Counted from the stretch's first letter, positions 48,917 through 59,707 are shown. The stretch: DNA of 64,000 bases from Schistocephalus solidus (GCA_017591395.1 WEDG01002495.1:48796-112795); one strand, 5' to 3'. The notes: generated from the letters alone by a model not told the origin. Made by a program: numbers and translations.

Positions 48917-49360
48917 TTGGAATTTGCCATACAAGCCTGGAGACCGTGGTCTGTCAAAGACCACAGCACCCTGGAGAAGGTCCAAAGACGTGCAGCCAAG
49001 CCTGTTCGAAGTCAAAGCTGCCTGCCTTACGAGACACGATTGCCTAATCTTGATCTATTTCCCCTGAACTATAGAAAGCTACGCGGTGACCTAATACAAG
49101 CCTTTCGAATGCTGCGGGGTCAGAATTGTTGCCTTTCACCTGGCGACTTCTTTGAGTTGGCCACTACCACTACTTTGAGAGGACATCCTATCAAACTACG
49201 TGTGACTGGCGCAAGACTGGACGCAAGATGGTTCGTCTTGTCCAACAGAGTGATTACGGTCTGGAATGCTCTGCCTGCGGACATCATCATGTCCCCATCC
49301 ATTGACACTTTTAAGCGGAAGTTTGACCAGTACAGCCATAAGTACCACCACGACATCTGA
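48917..49360 (+). pseudogene. CR1-like copy 2, C-terminal region
   Basis: Reads RRAAKPVRSQSCLPYETRLP, RGHPIKLRVTGARLDARWFV, SIDTFKRKFDQYSHKY. Same module as 37741-38178. Confidence 0.85.
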
Positions 49361-49973
49361 ACCTAAAACATTTCCTGAAACCTATTCCCATCCACAATTT
49401 ACGTGTAACTGAACATACCACTCCCTATTTTCCAGTAATATTATTTTTTATAATTATTTCGTTCGATGCTCTGTTGAGGGACGAGGAAATAACCCTTTGT
49501 CCAACGTCTATTATGTGTCGGCCTCTTTTGAATTTGCAATGTCATTGAAATCAATAGGGAGTTCAAAGGTGTCGCCTACTTTTCCCTTAATAAACTGAAC
49601 TGGATCTGTGTGCGATAATTCAACCAAAACATAGAAAGATAAGGACCAGTTGGCCCCTCTTTCCTCTTCTTAAGAAGAGGGGGAAAGATATCGATGCAGC
49701 TGAAACCGCTGCACAAGTCTCTTTCGCCTCAGTTAATGACTGTTCATCACTGCTCAACGCTCCGGTAGGTATTTAGGAGGGATCCACAATAAAAAGTGCA
49801 CGCAAACTTCATAATACTGCCGTAGGTGGCTACAACTTCGACTTTGAATTTAAGAGAGTTGGGACAAAGACAGCGATCGTGCGGCCTCGTTGGTGACTTA
49901 GCTCAATAAATACGACGGCTGCCAGAGAAGGATGAAGTCAAGTGAAGTAGTTTTCGCAGCTGCGAAAAGTTTG

Positions 49974-50046
49974 CGAGCACGCCAGGATTCGAACCTGGAA
50001 TCTTCTGATCCGTAGTCAGACGCGTTATCCATTGCGCCACGCGCCC
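49974..50046 (-). tRNA. tRNA-Arg (anticodon ACG)
   Basis: 73 nt: acceptor GGGCGCG/CGTGCTC (two G-U pairs), anticodon stem TCTGA/TCAGA with loop CTACGGA, T-stem CCAGG/CCTGG with TTCGAAT, discriminator G. A TTTT terminator on the minus strand (49965-49968) follows. Antisense within the FSIP1 intron, 362 bp after the end of CR1-like copy 2. Confidence 0.97.
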
Positions 50047-52987
50047 GTCGGGTAAGAAGTTAACTTGTAAAGTTATGTGTGCATTTCCTTTAAATATTTC
50101 TTTGAGTAAATATATGCGTTGGGTGTAATGCTACTAGAATGCTGCAACAGCTGGAGTGGTTTTTGCTTAATGCGGTGAAAAACTGAAAGGAGTATATTTT
50201 AACTGCTTTAGTAGGCATTATTTAAATTCTGCAAACTTTATTTGTAAGCAGATTTTCCTGACTGAGCACTATTTTAGTGCCTTGTGTTATTGGGACATCG
50301 ATAATTCGAAGCATTCGGTTTGAAATGTTTACAGTGACTTTAAAAATCATGTAGATTACTGTCTTACAGCAGCCGTTTTCCGGTGGTGTGGGTTCAGTAT
50401 TTCAAAAGGCTTTTTTTACTGAAGATACGTTGAGCAGTCTGTAGTGAAGACAAAGTTGGGACCAGCCATCATCTAAGAGCCCCTCGGCCTGGGAATCGAA
50501 ACCGCGTTTTTTGGTCGCTAGACAGTGCGTCAAACGTTCTTCTTTTGGTCCCCACGAGAATTAGTTAGTTACATGAAGATGGCGTTCACCGATGCACTAA
50601 TTTGAGGGCGGAACAAATAAAGTAGTTGTACCATGTACCTAACACTACGAACATAAGTCGGAAACTTCCTATTTTGAACTTTAAAGATGACCGCATCTGT
50701 TTGCGCAGGGTGAAATCCGTGGCTTAAGGGTTTTTTCGTTCCGAGTTGAGTACTGGATCTGGGAAATAGAGGTCACTGTTGGAAAGGAACTTGGATGTTA
50801 AGGAGATTTTTGACTGGATTGAACACAGGGATTCGAAAATCACTTCTAACATATAAGTCATGATTTTATCTGCATAACTTAACTTTCGTTATCTATTTGA
50901 ACTGGTATACTTCTAATTAGCACTTTTTCTCCATTGCAAACCTCACAACCTGGCAGATCCTCATAGTAACATACGGGAGAGGGTCCCCGAATGTTTTTTT
51001 TGGGTACCGAATTTCATAGAGAAGTATGGATCTCTGTTTACAACCATTGAACATCTATTGGAAACGGATACTTTCTCGAAAGAGAGAGACTATTGCATTA
51101 ACCCGGCTGGAGACTGCAGAGCAGTAGATCTCATCATAATCAGCTGACAGATGAAAATGTCGCTTAAGCGTCCTTTTGTGATAGTATGACGCAGAGCACC
51201 AAATCCATTTTAGTAACGCGGTAATTCGTACAGTAAAGTGTTTTACTCAGGGGTTGAGGTAGACCTCGTAAGAACCAGATCAAACCTAATGGAAACGCTA
51301 CCAGGTCATATCGCTTCTATTTGTGACAACCGACCCGCTGTTCCATTTGCATTAAGGGTTTAAAAACTACTAGTTGCGTATCTTCTCTCTAAGGAATATC
51401 ATATATTTCTATTTGCTGTTAAGAAAAGACAGCGAGGGCTCATAAAATTTTGCAGTTTGTATAATTTGCAAACGCCAGTTATAACTACACAGATGATTAT
51501 GATTGGAAATTTCCCCGTCTTAAAAATCTCCTAAAAAGCATCTTTTTAAAAACCAAAACTTACTCCTTTTAAGCATAAATCATAAAAAGACGATATTTTC
51601 TACGAAAGAATATTTTTGCGCATATATTTTGATATATAAGGTTATCGAAGAATAATTATAAAAATGCATTTTATTTAAGGAGCCATTTTTTATAGAGGTA
51701 CGTTTTAGCAGGTGGTCGAACAGAAGCTCGTTCAAAGTCCAGAATCCTGTCGTAAGAGAAATATCCGGGTATTATGCTGCGCGATAATTAATCTAACAAC
51801 TCGCTGCAAATCTGCGGGCAGTAAATCAAACGTACAATTGAAAGAGGCACACAAAGGTGTCTGAAATGTCCACACTTGTAGAATGATTTGAATTTCTACA
51901 AAGAAACTTTTGGTGTCTTGTAACCGCCCCATAAAGACAGCGGTCCTCCGTCTAAACCCATTGCAATCTGCTGTAATATAGCTACTTATTCTAAAAACTC
52001 GGCTGCAACGCATAATCGCAGAGTTCTGACTGGGTTAAGGTCATGTTAACTGCAACTACATCCTACCGCTATTTGAAATTTAACTCTAAGCTTACAGTCT
52101 GTGACCCAACAGATGTAACATGCTGACATTTAGGAAAGATTGATAATCACTCGTAAACCAGCATCAATGCATGTACCAAAGCTTTGAACTATTAATGAAA
52201 AACCTTATGCGAATTTAAAATTTAAAGGAAATAGGAAAAGTATTATTACCTCGTTGATAAATACGAACTTTTTTTAAAAAAACGGCCAATTATGAAGACG
52301 CGAAAAATCCCTGTAAATGCAACAAATAAAGTTGAATAGAATCGCCAGGTGAGCATACAAATTTCGGTGATAGTATGAGAACTATCCTTTTATCAAATTT
52401 CTTTATTGCTATTTATGGTATGATATTACAATTAGTTTCAGATCGTCCTTGAAATCCTGGCGAATATTTCATGATTTTCCCTGTTTCCAGTCGATTGGCA
52501 ATAAACGTTGATCCTGTTCCGTAAGTTTATCAAAACCTTCAAAATAAGATAGTTATAAACATTCGCCGAAGTAGTGAGTTTTTGAATATTCCTTCTACTG
52601 AAGATGGCCTTTTTCGTCCTATTTGTAGCATGTTTGCTGGGAGTATAAAAGAAAATTTTCCGGAAACTTTAGACGCATGTGTTACCTGCTCGTGGGGCCT
52701 GCAACTCCGTTGGGTCATCGCAGATTCGAAATCCCCCTGTGCCATCCACTTTTCTGATTAAAGTTCAATTTTGGATATAGGAATTTTGGTTTTCCGTTAG
52801 CGGTGCACGCAGGTTATTGTTTTGGTTCGATAATACCAACAAATTGCGAGGACATTTCAAAGGATGGCCCCCACTGTCCAGCAATAATCCACGTTTTCGC
52901 TGGTTACTAGATAACTTTCTACACTTCTGTGAGTTTCCTCTGCTTCACCATCGAATCGTTTTTATTTTCAATTAAAAAACACACACG

Positions 52988-52990
<3 letters not shown>
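50047..52990. other. No recognisable gene (inside FSIP1 intron)
   Basis: AT-rich intron sequence without identifiable elements. Confidence 0.4.

Positions 52991-53044
<54 letters not shown>
52991..53044. repeat. (AT)n microsatellite
   Basis: About 27 AT units. Confidence 0.95.
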
Positions 53045-53047
<3 letters not shown>

Positions 53048-53059
53048 AGTATGTCGCTC

Positions 53060-53250
53060 ACCGATCTGCTTAAGGAACATGTCTGTTCCGTTGTGCCCTG
53101 GAGCTCAGACTAGAGCCCTCGCAGGCGGTCGCATAGCGACATGTAGCATATGATGTTAAAGTGGAACCGACAAAGACAAGGGAGACCGGAATGGCCATTT
53201 CTGGCTTGTTAGCCGTCATCAGCCAGTCATACCCAATCCCAAGTGTGGCA
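53060..53250 (+). repeat. Dispersed repeat shared with 34130-34345
   Basis: Contains ctggcttgttagccgtcatc and cagccagtcatacccaatcc, the complement of the repeat near 34206-34260. It contains an internal hairpin, ctggct/agccag. It lies between two AT microsatellites. Confidence 0.6.
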
Positions 53251-53258
53251 CACCTGGG

Positions 53259-53276
53259 ATATATATATATATATAT
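53259..53276. repeat. Short (AT)n immediately before a 3' splice site
   Basis: An 18-bp AT run that ends 14 bp before the exon at 53291. Confidence 0.9.
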
Positions 53277-53290
53277 TTCTGTTCTTCCAG

Positions 53291-53419
53291 CTTTGCGCAA
53301 GAGCAGGCGAATTGATGCCCTTCACGGAGGAGGAGGAATTACGTCTCCAGAACCTACTAGCAGACCTCCACGAACCCGACGACCCGATGCCGACAAGGAA
53401 GGAATCAGCGGAGACACAG
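53291..53419 (+). CDS. FSIP1: FSIP1-like gene, visible exon 5
   Basis: 129 nt between gttcttccag and cacag|gttagc; begins and ends at codon boundaries. Joined to exon 4 it reads FIKRNIE then LCARAGELMPFTEEEELRL, QNLLADLHEPDDP. In human FSIP1, as I recall it, FIKRNIELAK is likewise followed by a short linker and an EKKRLVELLKDLDE helix, so both the sequence and the position agree. This identifies the exon as part of the same gene despite an 11.7-kb intron. Later exons should lie beyond the PLE array, outside the window. Confidence 0.8.
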
Positions 53420-53651
53420 GTTAGCGCTAATGACTGTCTATTTGGGGGCATTTCGGTTAGATGCTTACCACCGCTAGTGGGTAGAGGTGGCAGCCAAACC
53501 CCCACGTTCGATTCTAAGACCAATTTGTTCGTTGGGACAGATTTGGGAGGTGTTGAGGTCGTCTGGACTGTCCCAGACAATGGTGTAGAGAAGAACAAGC
53601 ACTGTTGACCCGCATATGTATTGATGGCGCAAATAAGACATCCCGGTGGAT

Positions 53652-53825
<174 letters not shown>

Positions 53826-53899
53826 GAAAGGGAGGATTCGGGTGATACGTTCCTTATTCTGCTAGCCTTAGTAACACGATTAACTCGCCTTATTTATTG

Positions 53900-54200
53900 G
53901 ACTCTATGAGTATGCTGGCCTCTGGCGTTCTGCGCGTTGATTGGTTAATTCTGGCACGAGAACCCATCGGCTGGCCGCAGCGTGAACAAAAGGGTCACGC
54001 TTGTGCGGAGCTGCATCGAGTGTTGATTGGCTAGCTGATTTCACTTATGCACTTCGCAGCCTGCCTAGCCAGCTGTGCCGTGCGCGAACGAGTTTTCCCG
54101 TCGCCTCATCTCCTACCTTCATTCTGCTTTCGTTTTCAATAACAGAGACTAAGAGCGTAGCCTAGCTTAACATTCCGCTAATTGCGTTATGCGGCTGGCT
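53900..54200. promoter_or_regulatory. GC-richer patch with two inverted CCAAT boxes
   Basis: gttgattggtta near 53938 and gttgattggcta near 54023 sit in a patch with many CpG. Promoter- or LTR-like; no transcript start or element end established. Confidence 0.3.
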
Positions 54201-54651
54201 AAACGCTTGAAGCATCTTACCGCTACGAGTCGTCGCTGCCTTCAAGAAATCAAGTTTTAGGTTTGCTATAAAACACTCGTTTGCGGATACTCTTATGAAC
54301 ATTAAGCAAAACAGCAATTGCATAGGCTTTTACACCTACACCTGGCTCAAACCAACTGGAAATAATCGACAAATACCGACCAGGGAAAGACGAGCAGGGC
54401 AGGAGCCCAAAACTGCGATGCATTAGAGAACGAGACAAAGAGATTTCCACTACTCCACGGAGTCCCCTATCCTTAGTCGTTTTCGTAGAGAAACAGAAAC
54501 TCGAAACCGGGTAACTTCCCAACTATGCAAATGTATGTCTCAGGGGAGTAAAATAACCGGCTTTGTTCAGTGCAGCCCCAAGTTTCTCTCGATGTAGTTC
54601 GAAGTTCTGTGCGGACACTCCTTACATGTTGTAGTAGCTGTAGGCTCTATG

Positions 54652-54653
<2 letters not shown>

Positions 54654-54712
<59 letters not shown>
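54654..54712. repeat. (AT)n microsatellite at a PLE 3' end
   Basis: About 59 bp of AT repeat that directly abuts the 3' end of the minus-strand PLE. Confidence 0.95.
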
Positions 54713-54718
<6 letters not shown>

Positions 54719-54816
54719 GCGTAAAGATTCGAGGTCCCGATATCTTACCGCGTTCATCATATCCTGAAGAAGACGAAGAAGAAGAGGGGGCGAGTTCATG
54801 GACCAAATTGCATTTG

Positions 54817-54858
54817 TACTGACGTTTCTAAAGCCTTCTCGCTTCCATCATCAGAGTA
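54817..54858 (-). ncRNA. hammerhead-ribozyme-like motif
   Basis: Minus strand: stem I UACU/AGUA, core CUGAUGA, an extra U, stem II GGAAGC/GCUUUA (outer pair lost), GAAAC, GUC. No stem III loop. Confidence 0.55.
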
Positions 54859-55088
54859 TAGTGCTTGCTGCTCCTTCATGAGTTAGTCAGTGTTGCCACG
54901 TGCCTCGTATTATATCCATGGTGGATGCGTGAACTTTGACCTGCCCGATCGCTGCTGACTTCCTTAGACCTCGACGAGGTTGAATGCCGGCGGGCTTTCG
55001 TGACCGCTGTCCCCTTTGGAGCCGTCGTAGGTTTAGGCAAGGCAGTGTGCCTGTTGGCCTTCCCCGCGTCAATCAGCGGACTGATCAG

Positions 55089-55766
55089 TCATGGCTGCTC
55101 TCGTGAGTTGTTCTCCGTTTTGCGGGCGCATTGGTGAGGCAGTGTTTGACTTTGGTCATGTGACCTTCGGCCGCCACCCCGCTTTTCCGTGAGCGTGGGC
55201 TTTCGGTTCCGTGTGCTCGTTTGCCTTATTGGCCCTGGCCGAACTGATCCGAGCCTTGTACGAAACACCTGGTAGGCGGGGTGTAAGTCCATAGCTCGGT
55301 TGAGTGTGCCAGTCGAGGACCAACTCTCGAGCACCAGTCTGGCCACCTTCTCATTAGCTCGGCCAATCGCCCTCGTTTTCTCAAAGGCGAAATCGTGGTT
55401 CAGCTGTTGTGCGTGACCATAAACCAAAGACAACTTGTCTTTGCGGTTGATTGCAAATTGGTGTTCATGCAACCTCGTGCCCAGGCGCTTGCCCGTTTCA
55501 CCGACATACCTTGCATCACAATCTTGGCATGGTATGCTGTAGACCACTGCTGATTGTTCTGTTAGTGGTAACAGGTCTTTGGGCTTCATGACTTGCTGTC
55601 TGATAGTGCATTCTGGTTTATGAGCCACGCCAATCCCAAAAGGTTTTAGGATTCTTGCCATGGAGCCAAAACGTTGGCTTCTCTTCGCTTGACCGCTCAA
55701 ACTGAGGCTTCCTGTGGCATTTGCGGAGGAAGGACTTTGGATAACCGTTGGATGTAAAAAGGGCAT
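55089..55766 (-). pseudogene. PLE GIY-YIG endonuclease
   Basis: Contains ARILKPFGIGVAHKPECT, then the nuclease signature SAVVYSIPCQDC with YVGETGKRLGTRLHEHQ, then LVYGHAQQLNHDFAFEKT, ARLVLESWSSTGTLNRAMDL. GIY and YIG appear as VVY and YVG, as is common in PLEs, with two cysteines between them. This is the longest intact piece of the element. Confidence 0.9.
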
Positions 55767-56007
55767 GTAAGTACTCTATCTCCTCCTTCTTCCCACTGTC
55801 GTCGCTGCAGTGTGTTTGGACACGTCGGAAGAGAGTTCTGACACAACTGCGTTTGTGACCAACAGAGTGGTTGCTTCAGAAACGGAGGATGCGCCTATAG
55901 TTCGTTGACTTACTGTAGACCGTTGTACTTATCTTCCCGTCTGCCAGCTTTGTATACTTGGACGTTAAGGAAGGGCAACTGTTGTTGACTTCTTCCTCCA
56001 TGGTACA

Positions 56008-56412
56008 CTAGATGTCGGAAAAGATTGAATTCAGCAATGCCCTGAAAGCCTGCAAGTTACTCCTTTTGATTATGACGAATGTGTCGTCGAAGTATCTGGT
56101 CCAGAACTTCGGTGGGTACGAGCGGAAGACCAGCTGCTCAAGCCTCTGTAAAACTGCTTCGGCAATTAATCCAGACAGAGGTGAGCCCATTGGCGTTACC
56201 TTCGTTTGATCGTAGACCTGGCCGTTGAATGTGAAGAATGTCTTAAGACACAGTTCTAGGAGTTCGATTATATGGGCTCCTTTGAGTTTTTGGTCGGTCT
56301 CGTCATATTTTTCGCGGAGAAAGCCGTCGATAGTATCGATAGCCAATGCGGGTGGGATAGAGGTAAATAACGAGATCACGTCAAAGGACACCATCACCTC
56401 ATCTGCCTCCAC
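56008..56412 (-). pseudogene. PLE reverse transcriptase core
   Basis: Reads VMVSFDVISLFTSIPPAL (motif A with its aspartate), LLELCLKTFFTFNGQVYDQ, TPMGSPLSGLIAEAVLQRL (motif B) and FWTRYFDDTFVIIKR (motif C with both aspartates). All catalytic residues are present; the frame then stops after NSIFSDI. Confidence 0.92.
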
Positions 56413-56454
56413 TTTCAGGTGTTGGATGAGGGAACAAAAACTCTTCAGCTGACT

Positions 56455-56934
56455 TTACTGTCCACTTTGAATCCTTAGTAAGGAAATAAAATCGCTAATA
56501 GAACCACTTTGACAACCCAAATTTGGAGTGCCACGTAAAGGTACGATGGGTCGTAATGGCACTCCTGGCTTGTGCACCTTTGGTAGACCATAGATACGTG
56601 CCATCGCAGCTTCAGTGACCTTTGCAGCCAGCACTTCCTTTCTCGTAAGGGCTCTTGTCTTCCTCAACTTGTCTATCGTCTTATTAATGGTATTTTCGAG
56701 CTTTATGAACTCACTGGCAATCGATGGCACATAAGACTCCTTGTCCATCAATATATTTTCCGGCTTCTTACAGTACTCGACCCTATCCATAACGACCGTC
56801 GAGCGCCCCTTGTCGGCAGGCAGGGTGACAATATCCTTCATATTTCGTATTCTCAGAAGTTCTCGGGCTTCTGATGCTGAAATAGTCACCTGACGTTTGT
56901 GTTGGAGGAGTAAAGATGAAACTTGTTGCCGCAT
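56455..56934 (-). pseudogene. PLE N-terminal and RT entry region
   Basis: Contains LPADKGRSTVVMDRVEYCKK, the conserved PLE entry motif, then ARIYGLPKVHKPGVPLRPIV, equivalent to RT motifs 1-2. Confidence 0.9.
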
Positions 56935-56956
56935 GGCTATTTCGCACTCCTCGCAC

Positions 56957-57334
56957 TCATCCTCGCTTGGTGAGACGATGTGAGGACAGGTTATGAGCCG
57001 GGTTCCCGTCAGAGGTGGGTTGTTTTGTTGAACTTCTTTGCTTCAACCTCTTCAGTAGGTTGGCATCGCGTAACTTCCGATGACACTGAGCACTTTCAAG
57101 AATGGCCTCTTCGAGGGTTGAACACTCATTTGCTGTTAAGGTTGACTGACAAGCTACCAATTGTTGTTCTATTGTACGGTGGTATTTGTGAATACGTGGG
57201 TGGCAATCTTGTATCAGGACTCTGAGCATTCGCTTCTTGAAGCCTGCCATCGTCCTTTGGCAAAGATTAGTCTTAACAGGCGGTCTATGTCTGAGGCATT
57301 TAGGCAAAACACATTCGTCAAGACACCGGTGCAA
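56957..57334 (-). pseudogene. PLE N-terminal extension
   Basis: A basic, helical region (FKKRMLRVLIQDCHPRIHKY, RHRKLRDA-like) that precedes the RT. The same block is found in the copies at 59028 and 61820. Confidence 0.8.
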
Positions 57335-57485
57335 AAATTTCAGCTGATTGCTGGAGCAGTCCTGCCAGATACGTGGACGACACTTTCCTCATCACAAAAC
57401 GGAGCGAATTGCAGGATTTTAAGACACTTTTGAACTTTATCTTTCCCGACATCCAGTTAAAAATAGAAGAAGATTTCAAAAGCAG

Positions 57486-57770
57486 ATGCCCTTCCTCGAC
57501 GTACAACTGACTAAGCTGGCAGACGGGAAAATAAGGACAACGGTTTACCGGAAGGCAACTAAAACCTTACGTATCCTCCACTTCAGAAGCAACCAACCCG
57601 TTGGTCACAAACGCAGTTGTGTCAGAACCCTGTTCCAACGCGTTCAAACGAACTGCAGTGAAGACAGTGGGAAAAAGGGGGAGACTAAGTACCTGCATGC
57701 CCTATTTGAAGCCAACGGTTATCCGAAGCCCTTTATACGCAAATGCCTTAGGAAGCCCAACCATGAGTGA
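57486..57770 (+). pseudogene. PLE linker between RT and endonuclease
   Basis: MPFLDVQLTKLADGKIRTTV, HKRSCVRTLFQRVQTNCSED, LFEANGYPKPFIRKCL. Confidence 0.85.
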
Positions 57771-57905
57771 TCGAAGGGAGAAGACCCGAATTTCTGGCTC
57801 GCGATCCCTGATGTGAAAAATGTATCAGAGGCGACGGCAAGAATTCTAAAACCTTTCGGTATCGGTGTGGCTCATAAGCCTTGATCAACAATCAGACAGC
57901 ACATC

Positions 57906-58280
57906 ATGAGGCCCAAAGAACCGCTACCAATGACAGAACAATCAGCAGTGGTTTACAGCATACCATGCCAAAGCTGGGATGCGAGGTCTGTTGGTAAAAC
58001 GGGCAAACGCCTTGGCACAAGATCGCATGAATCAACCGCTAGGATAAGCTGTCTATGGTCTATGGCCACATACAACAGAAGAACCACAGTTTCGCCTTTG
58101 AGGAAGCGAGGGTTAGCGGCCGAGCCAAAAATAAGATGGCCAGACTGCTGCTCGAAAGTTGGTCCTCGACGGGCACACTTAACAGAGCCATGGACTTGCA
58201 TCCCGCCTATCAGGCGATACGCAAAAGGCTCGAGTCAGTTCGGGCATGGCCAATGGGCAGATGAGCAAAACCAAGCATGA
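57906..58280 (+). pseudogene. PLE GIY-YIG endonuclease (shifted)
   Basis: SAVVYSIPCQSWDARSVGKT, then a frameshift; the alternative frame at 58055-58264 recovers LLLESWSSTGTLNRAMDLHP. The YVGETG signature is degraded to SVGKTG. Confidence 0.85.
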
Positions 58281-58610
58281 CAGACAACGGACGCCAGAGA
58301 AAAAGACGAGAGGAGCCGGCCGGAGGCCACGTGACCGGCAGGGAACACCAACTCACCATAATCCCCAAAAGGCTGAACTCAACTCACGCGGCCGTCAACG
58401 ACTGATCAGTCCATTGGCTGCCAAGGGACAAGCCACCATGCCCGCTGACTTGCCAACAAATTCGACGGCAGCAAAAGGAACATATGTCACGCCAGTGGAG
58501 AGGTTATGTCCAATCAGCAGCGAACAGCAGGTCAAAGTTCTTACACCGAGCAGGGGTATAATACCAGGCAGGCATCAAGGTCAAGACCAGCAGGAAGATC
58601 AACCACAGAA

Positions 58611-58651
58611 CCCTGATGATGGAAATGAGGGGGTTTCCGAAACGTCAATCC
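58611..58651 (+). ncRNA. hammerhead-ribozyme-like motif (diverged copy)
   Basis: Core CUGAUGA, extra U, stem II GGAAA/UUUCC (perfect, and different in sequence from the other copies), GAAAC, GUC. Stem I is not paired here. Confidence 0.5.
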
Positions 58652-58815
58652 AAATACATTCCGGTCCATGTACTCATCCCTTCTTCTTCTTCGTCTTCTT
58701 CGGGGGATGATGAGCAGCGAACGGGCAGGTCAAAGTTCACGCGTCCACCATGAATATAATACGAGGCACGCGGCAAGACTGACTAATTCAAGACCACCAG
58801 GAGCAGCAAGCACTA

Positions 58816-58857
58816 TACTCTGATGATGGAAGCGAGAAGGCTTTCGAAACGTCAGTA
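58816..58857 (+). ncRNA. hammerhead-ribozyme-like motif (5' terminal repeat of copy 3)
   Basis: Stem I UACU/AGUA, core CUGAUGA, extra U, stem II GGAAGC/GCUUUC (six pairs, one G-U), GAAAC, GUC. The best-formed copy in the window. Confidence 0.6.
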
Positions 58858-58886
58858 CAAATGCAATTTGGTGCGTGAACTCACCC

Positions 58887-58935
58887 CTCTTCTTCTTCTT
58901 CTTCTTCTTCTTCTTCTTCTTCTTCATCTTCTTCA
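58887..58935. repeat. (CTT)n run inside the PLE terminal repeat
   Basis: About 49 bp of CTT. The equivalent stretch in the other copies is a short CTTCTTCTTCGTCTTCTTC, so this is an expansion within the element. Confidence 0.85.
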
Positions 58936-59027
58936 GGAGATGATGAATGCGATAAGACATCGGGACCTCTAATCTTTACGCATATTAATGTATGCTATGG
59001 GTGCACAGCCCTCCACTCGGCACGTAG

Positions 59028-59707
59028 ATGGGAGGCTTTGCGAGGCGAGAGTCATCCACCTACGCTCAGCTGACATCCCAGCTCCGGTGCCTTGAAGAGA
59101 ACGTCTTACCGATATGCCTCACATATAAACTGCCTGTGAACTCTGACCTATACCAGCGGACGATGGCAGATTTTAAGAAGAGAATGATCAGGGTGCTAAT
59201 ACGAGATTTTCACGTCCAAATTAACAAACACCGCCGTATGATTGAACAAAAATCTTTGGCTTGCCAGTCAATCTTTACGATGCATGAACTGGAAATCCTC
59301 AAAACGGTAATCCTAGACATTGCACGGCGTCACCGCAAATCACGCGATGATCAGTTGTCCGGGTACTTTGAGGAAATAAGTCTGAGAAAACAACCCCTCC
59401 CGATGATGTCCTGGTTCACAATTTGTCCTCCCATCGGCTCACTCAGCAACAACTAGTGGTTCTATCCTATGACGCAAAATTCAACATGAAAGATGGTCGA
59501 CCAGAAGACTTCATCGCATCCTTCGAGTTGGCGCTCCAGAAGTGCGATGCGGGTGAGGAGTGCAAAAACGCCATGCGGCAACAAGTGGCAAATCTGCTCC
59601 TCCAGCACAAACGTCAGACAACGATTTTAAAGGCAGAAGAACGAGAGCTTCTGAAAATACGGAAAATAGAGGACGTCGTCATCCTACCCGTAGATAAAGG
59701 GAACTAG
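59028..59707 (+). pseudogene. PLE N-terminal region (two frames)
   Basis: 59028-59456 holds YQRTMADFKKRMIRVLIRDF and the helical block; a shift leads to 59423-59707 with MRQQVANLLLQHKRQ and VVILPVDKGN, then a TAG. Confidence 0.85.

Larger units (their letters stand above)
47915..49612 (+). mobile_element. CR1-like LINE copy 2
   Basis: 5' truncated near 47915, 3' end at cttaataaactgaact. Nearly the same sequence as copy 1 at 36427-38440, including shared stops. Here the cysteine-tract reading CRGRSCLTKLLYCLERW is open where copy 1 has TAA, the catalytic motif is MFSDDIKLW instead of FADD, and PQGSV is PQNSV. A one-base loss at about 48285 breaks the VDL block. Inactive. Confidence 0.9.
41633..53290 (+). 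other. FSIP1 giant intron (11658 bp)
   Basis: gtgagt to gttcttccag. It contains two tRNA genes on the minus strand, CR1-like copy 2, a telomere-like tract, a tandem duplication and several microsatellites. The rest (41.7-45.4 kb and 50.1-52.9 kb) shows nothing I can name. Confidence 0.7.
54713..57345 (-). mobile_element. Penelope-like element, array copy 1 (inverted)
   Basis: A full-length but broken copy. Coding blocks run from 57334 to about 55089: N-terminal region, RT with intact motif C (RYFDDTFVIIKR), linker and GIY-YIG endonuclease. Then comes a 3' region with a hammerhead-like motif, a CTTCTTCTTCG tract and tttacgcata ending at the (AT)n. Its 5' end meets the 5'-truncated next copy head to head near 57345. 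Frames are broken at about five points, including a stop right after NSIFSDI. It lies in an intron of FSIP1, antisense. Confidence 0.9.
57346..58709 (+). mobile_element. Penelope-like element, array copy 2 (5' truncated)
   Basis: Starts just before RT motif C (ARYVDDTFLITKR near 57361, aspartates intact). It continues with PFLDVQLTKLADGKI (57486-), HKRSCVRTLFQRV, a GIY-YIG endonuclease at 57906-58280, then a hammerhead-like motif and a CTTCTTCTTCG tract. Frames are broken between blocks. Its 3' region is diverged from that of the next copy, so it is a different subfamily. Confidence 0.85.

Noticed and set aside
53420..53608. Extension of the exon at 53291 to the stop at 53606
   Set aside because: The frame stays open past 53419, but the donor cacag|gttagc is good and the extension has no FSIP1-like sequence. 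Intron retention cannot be excluded.
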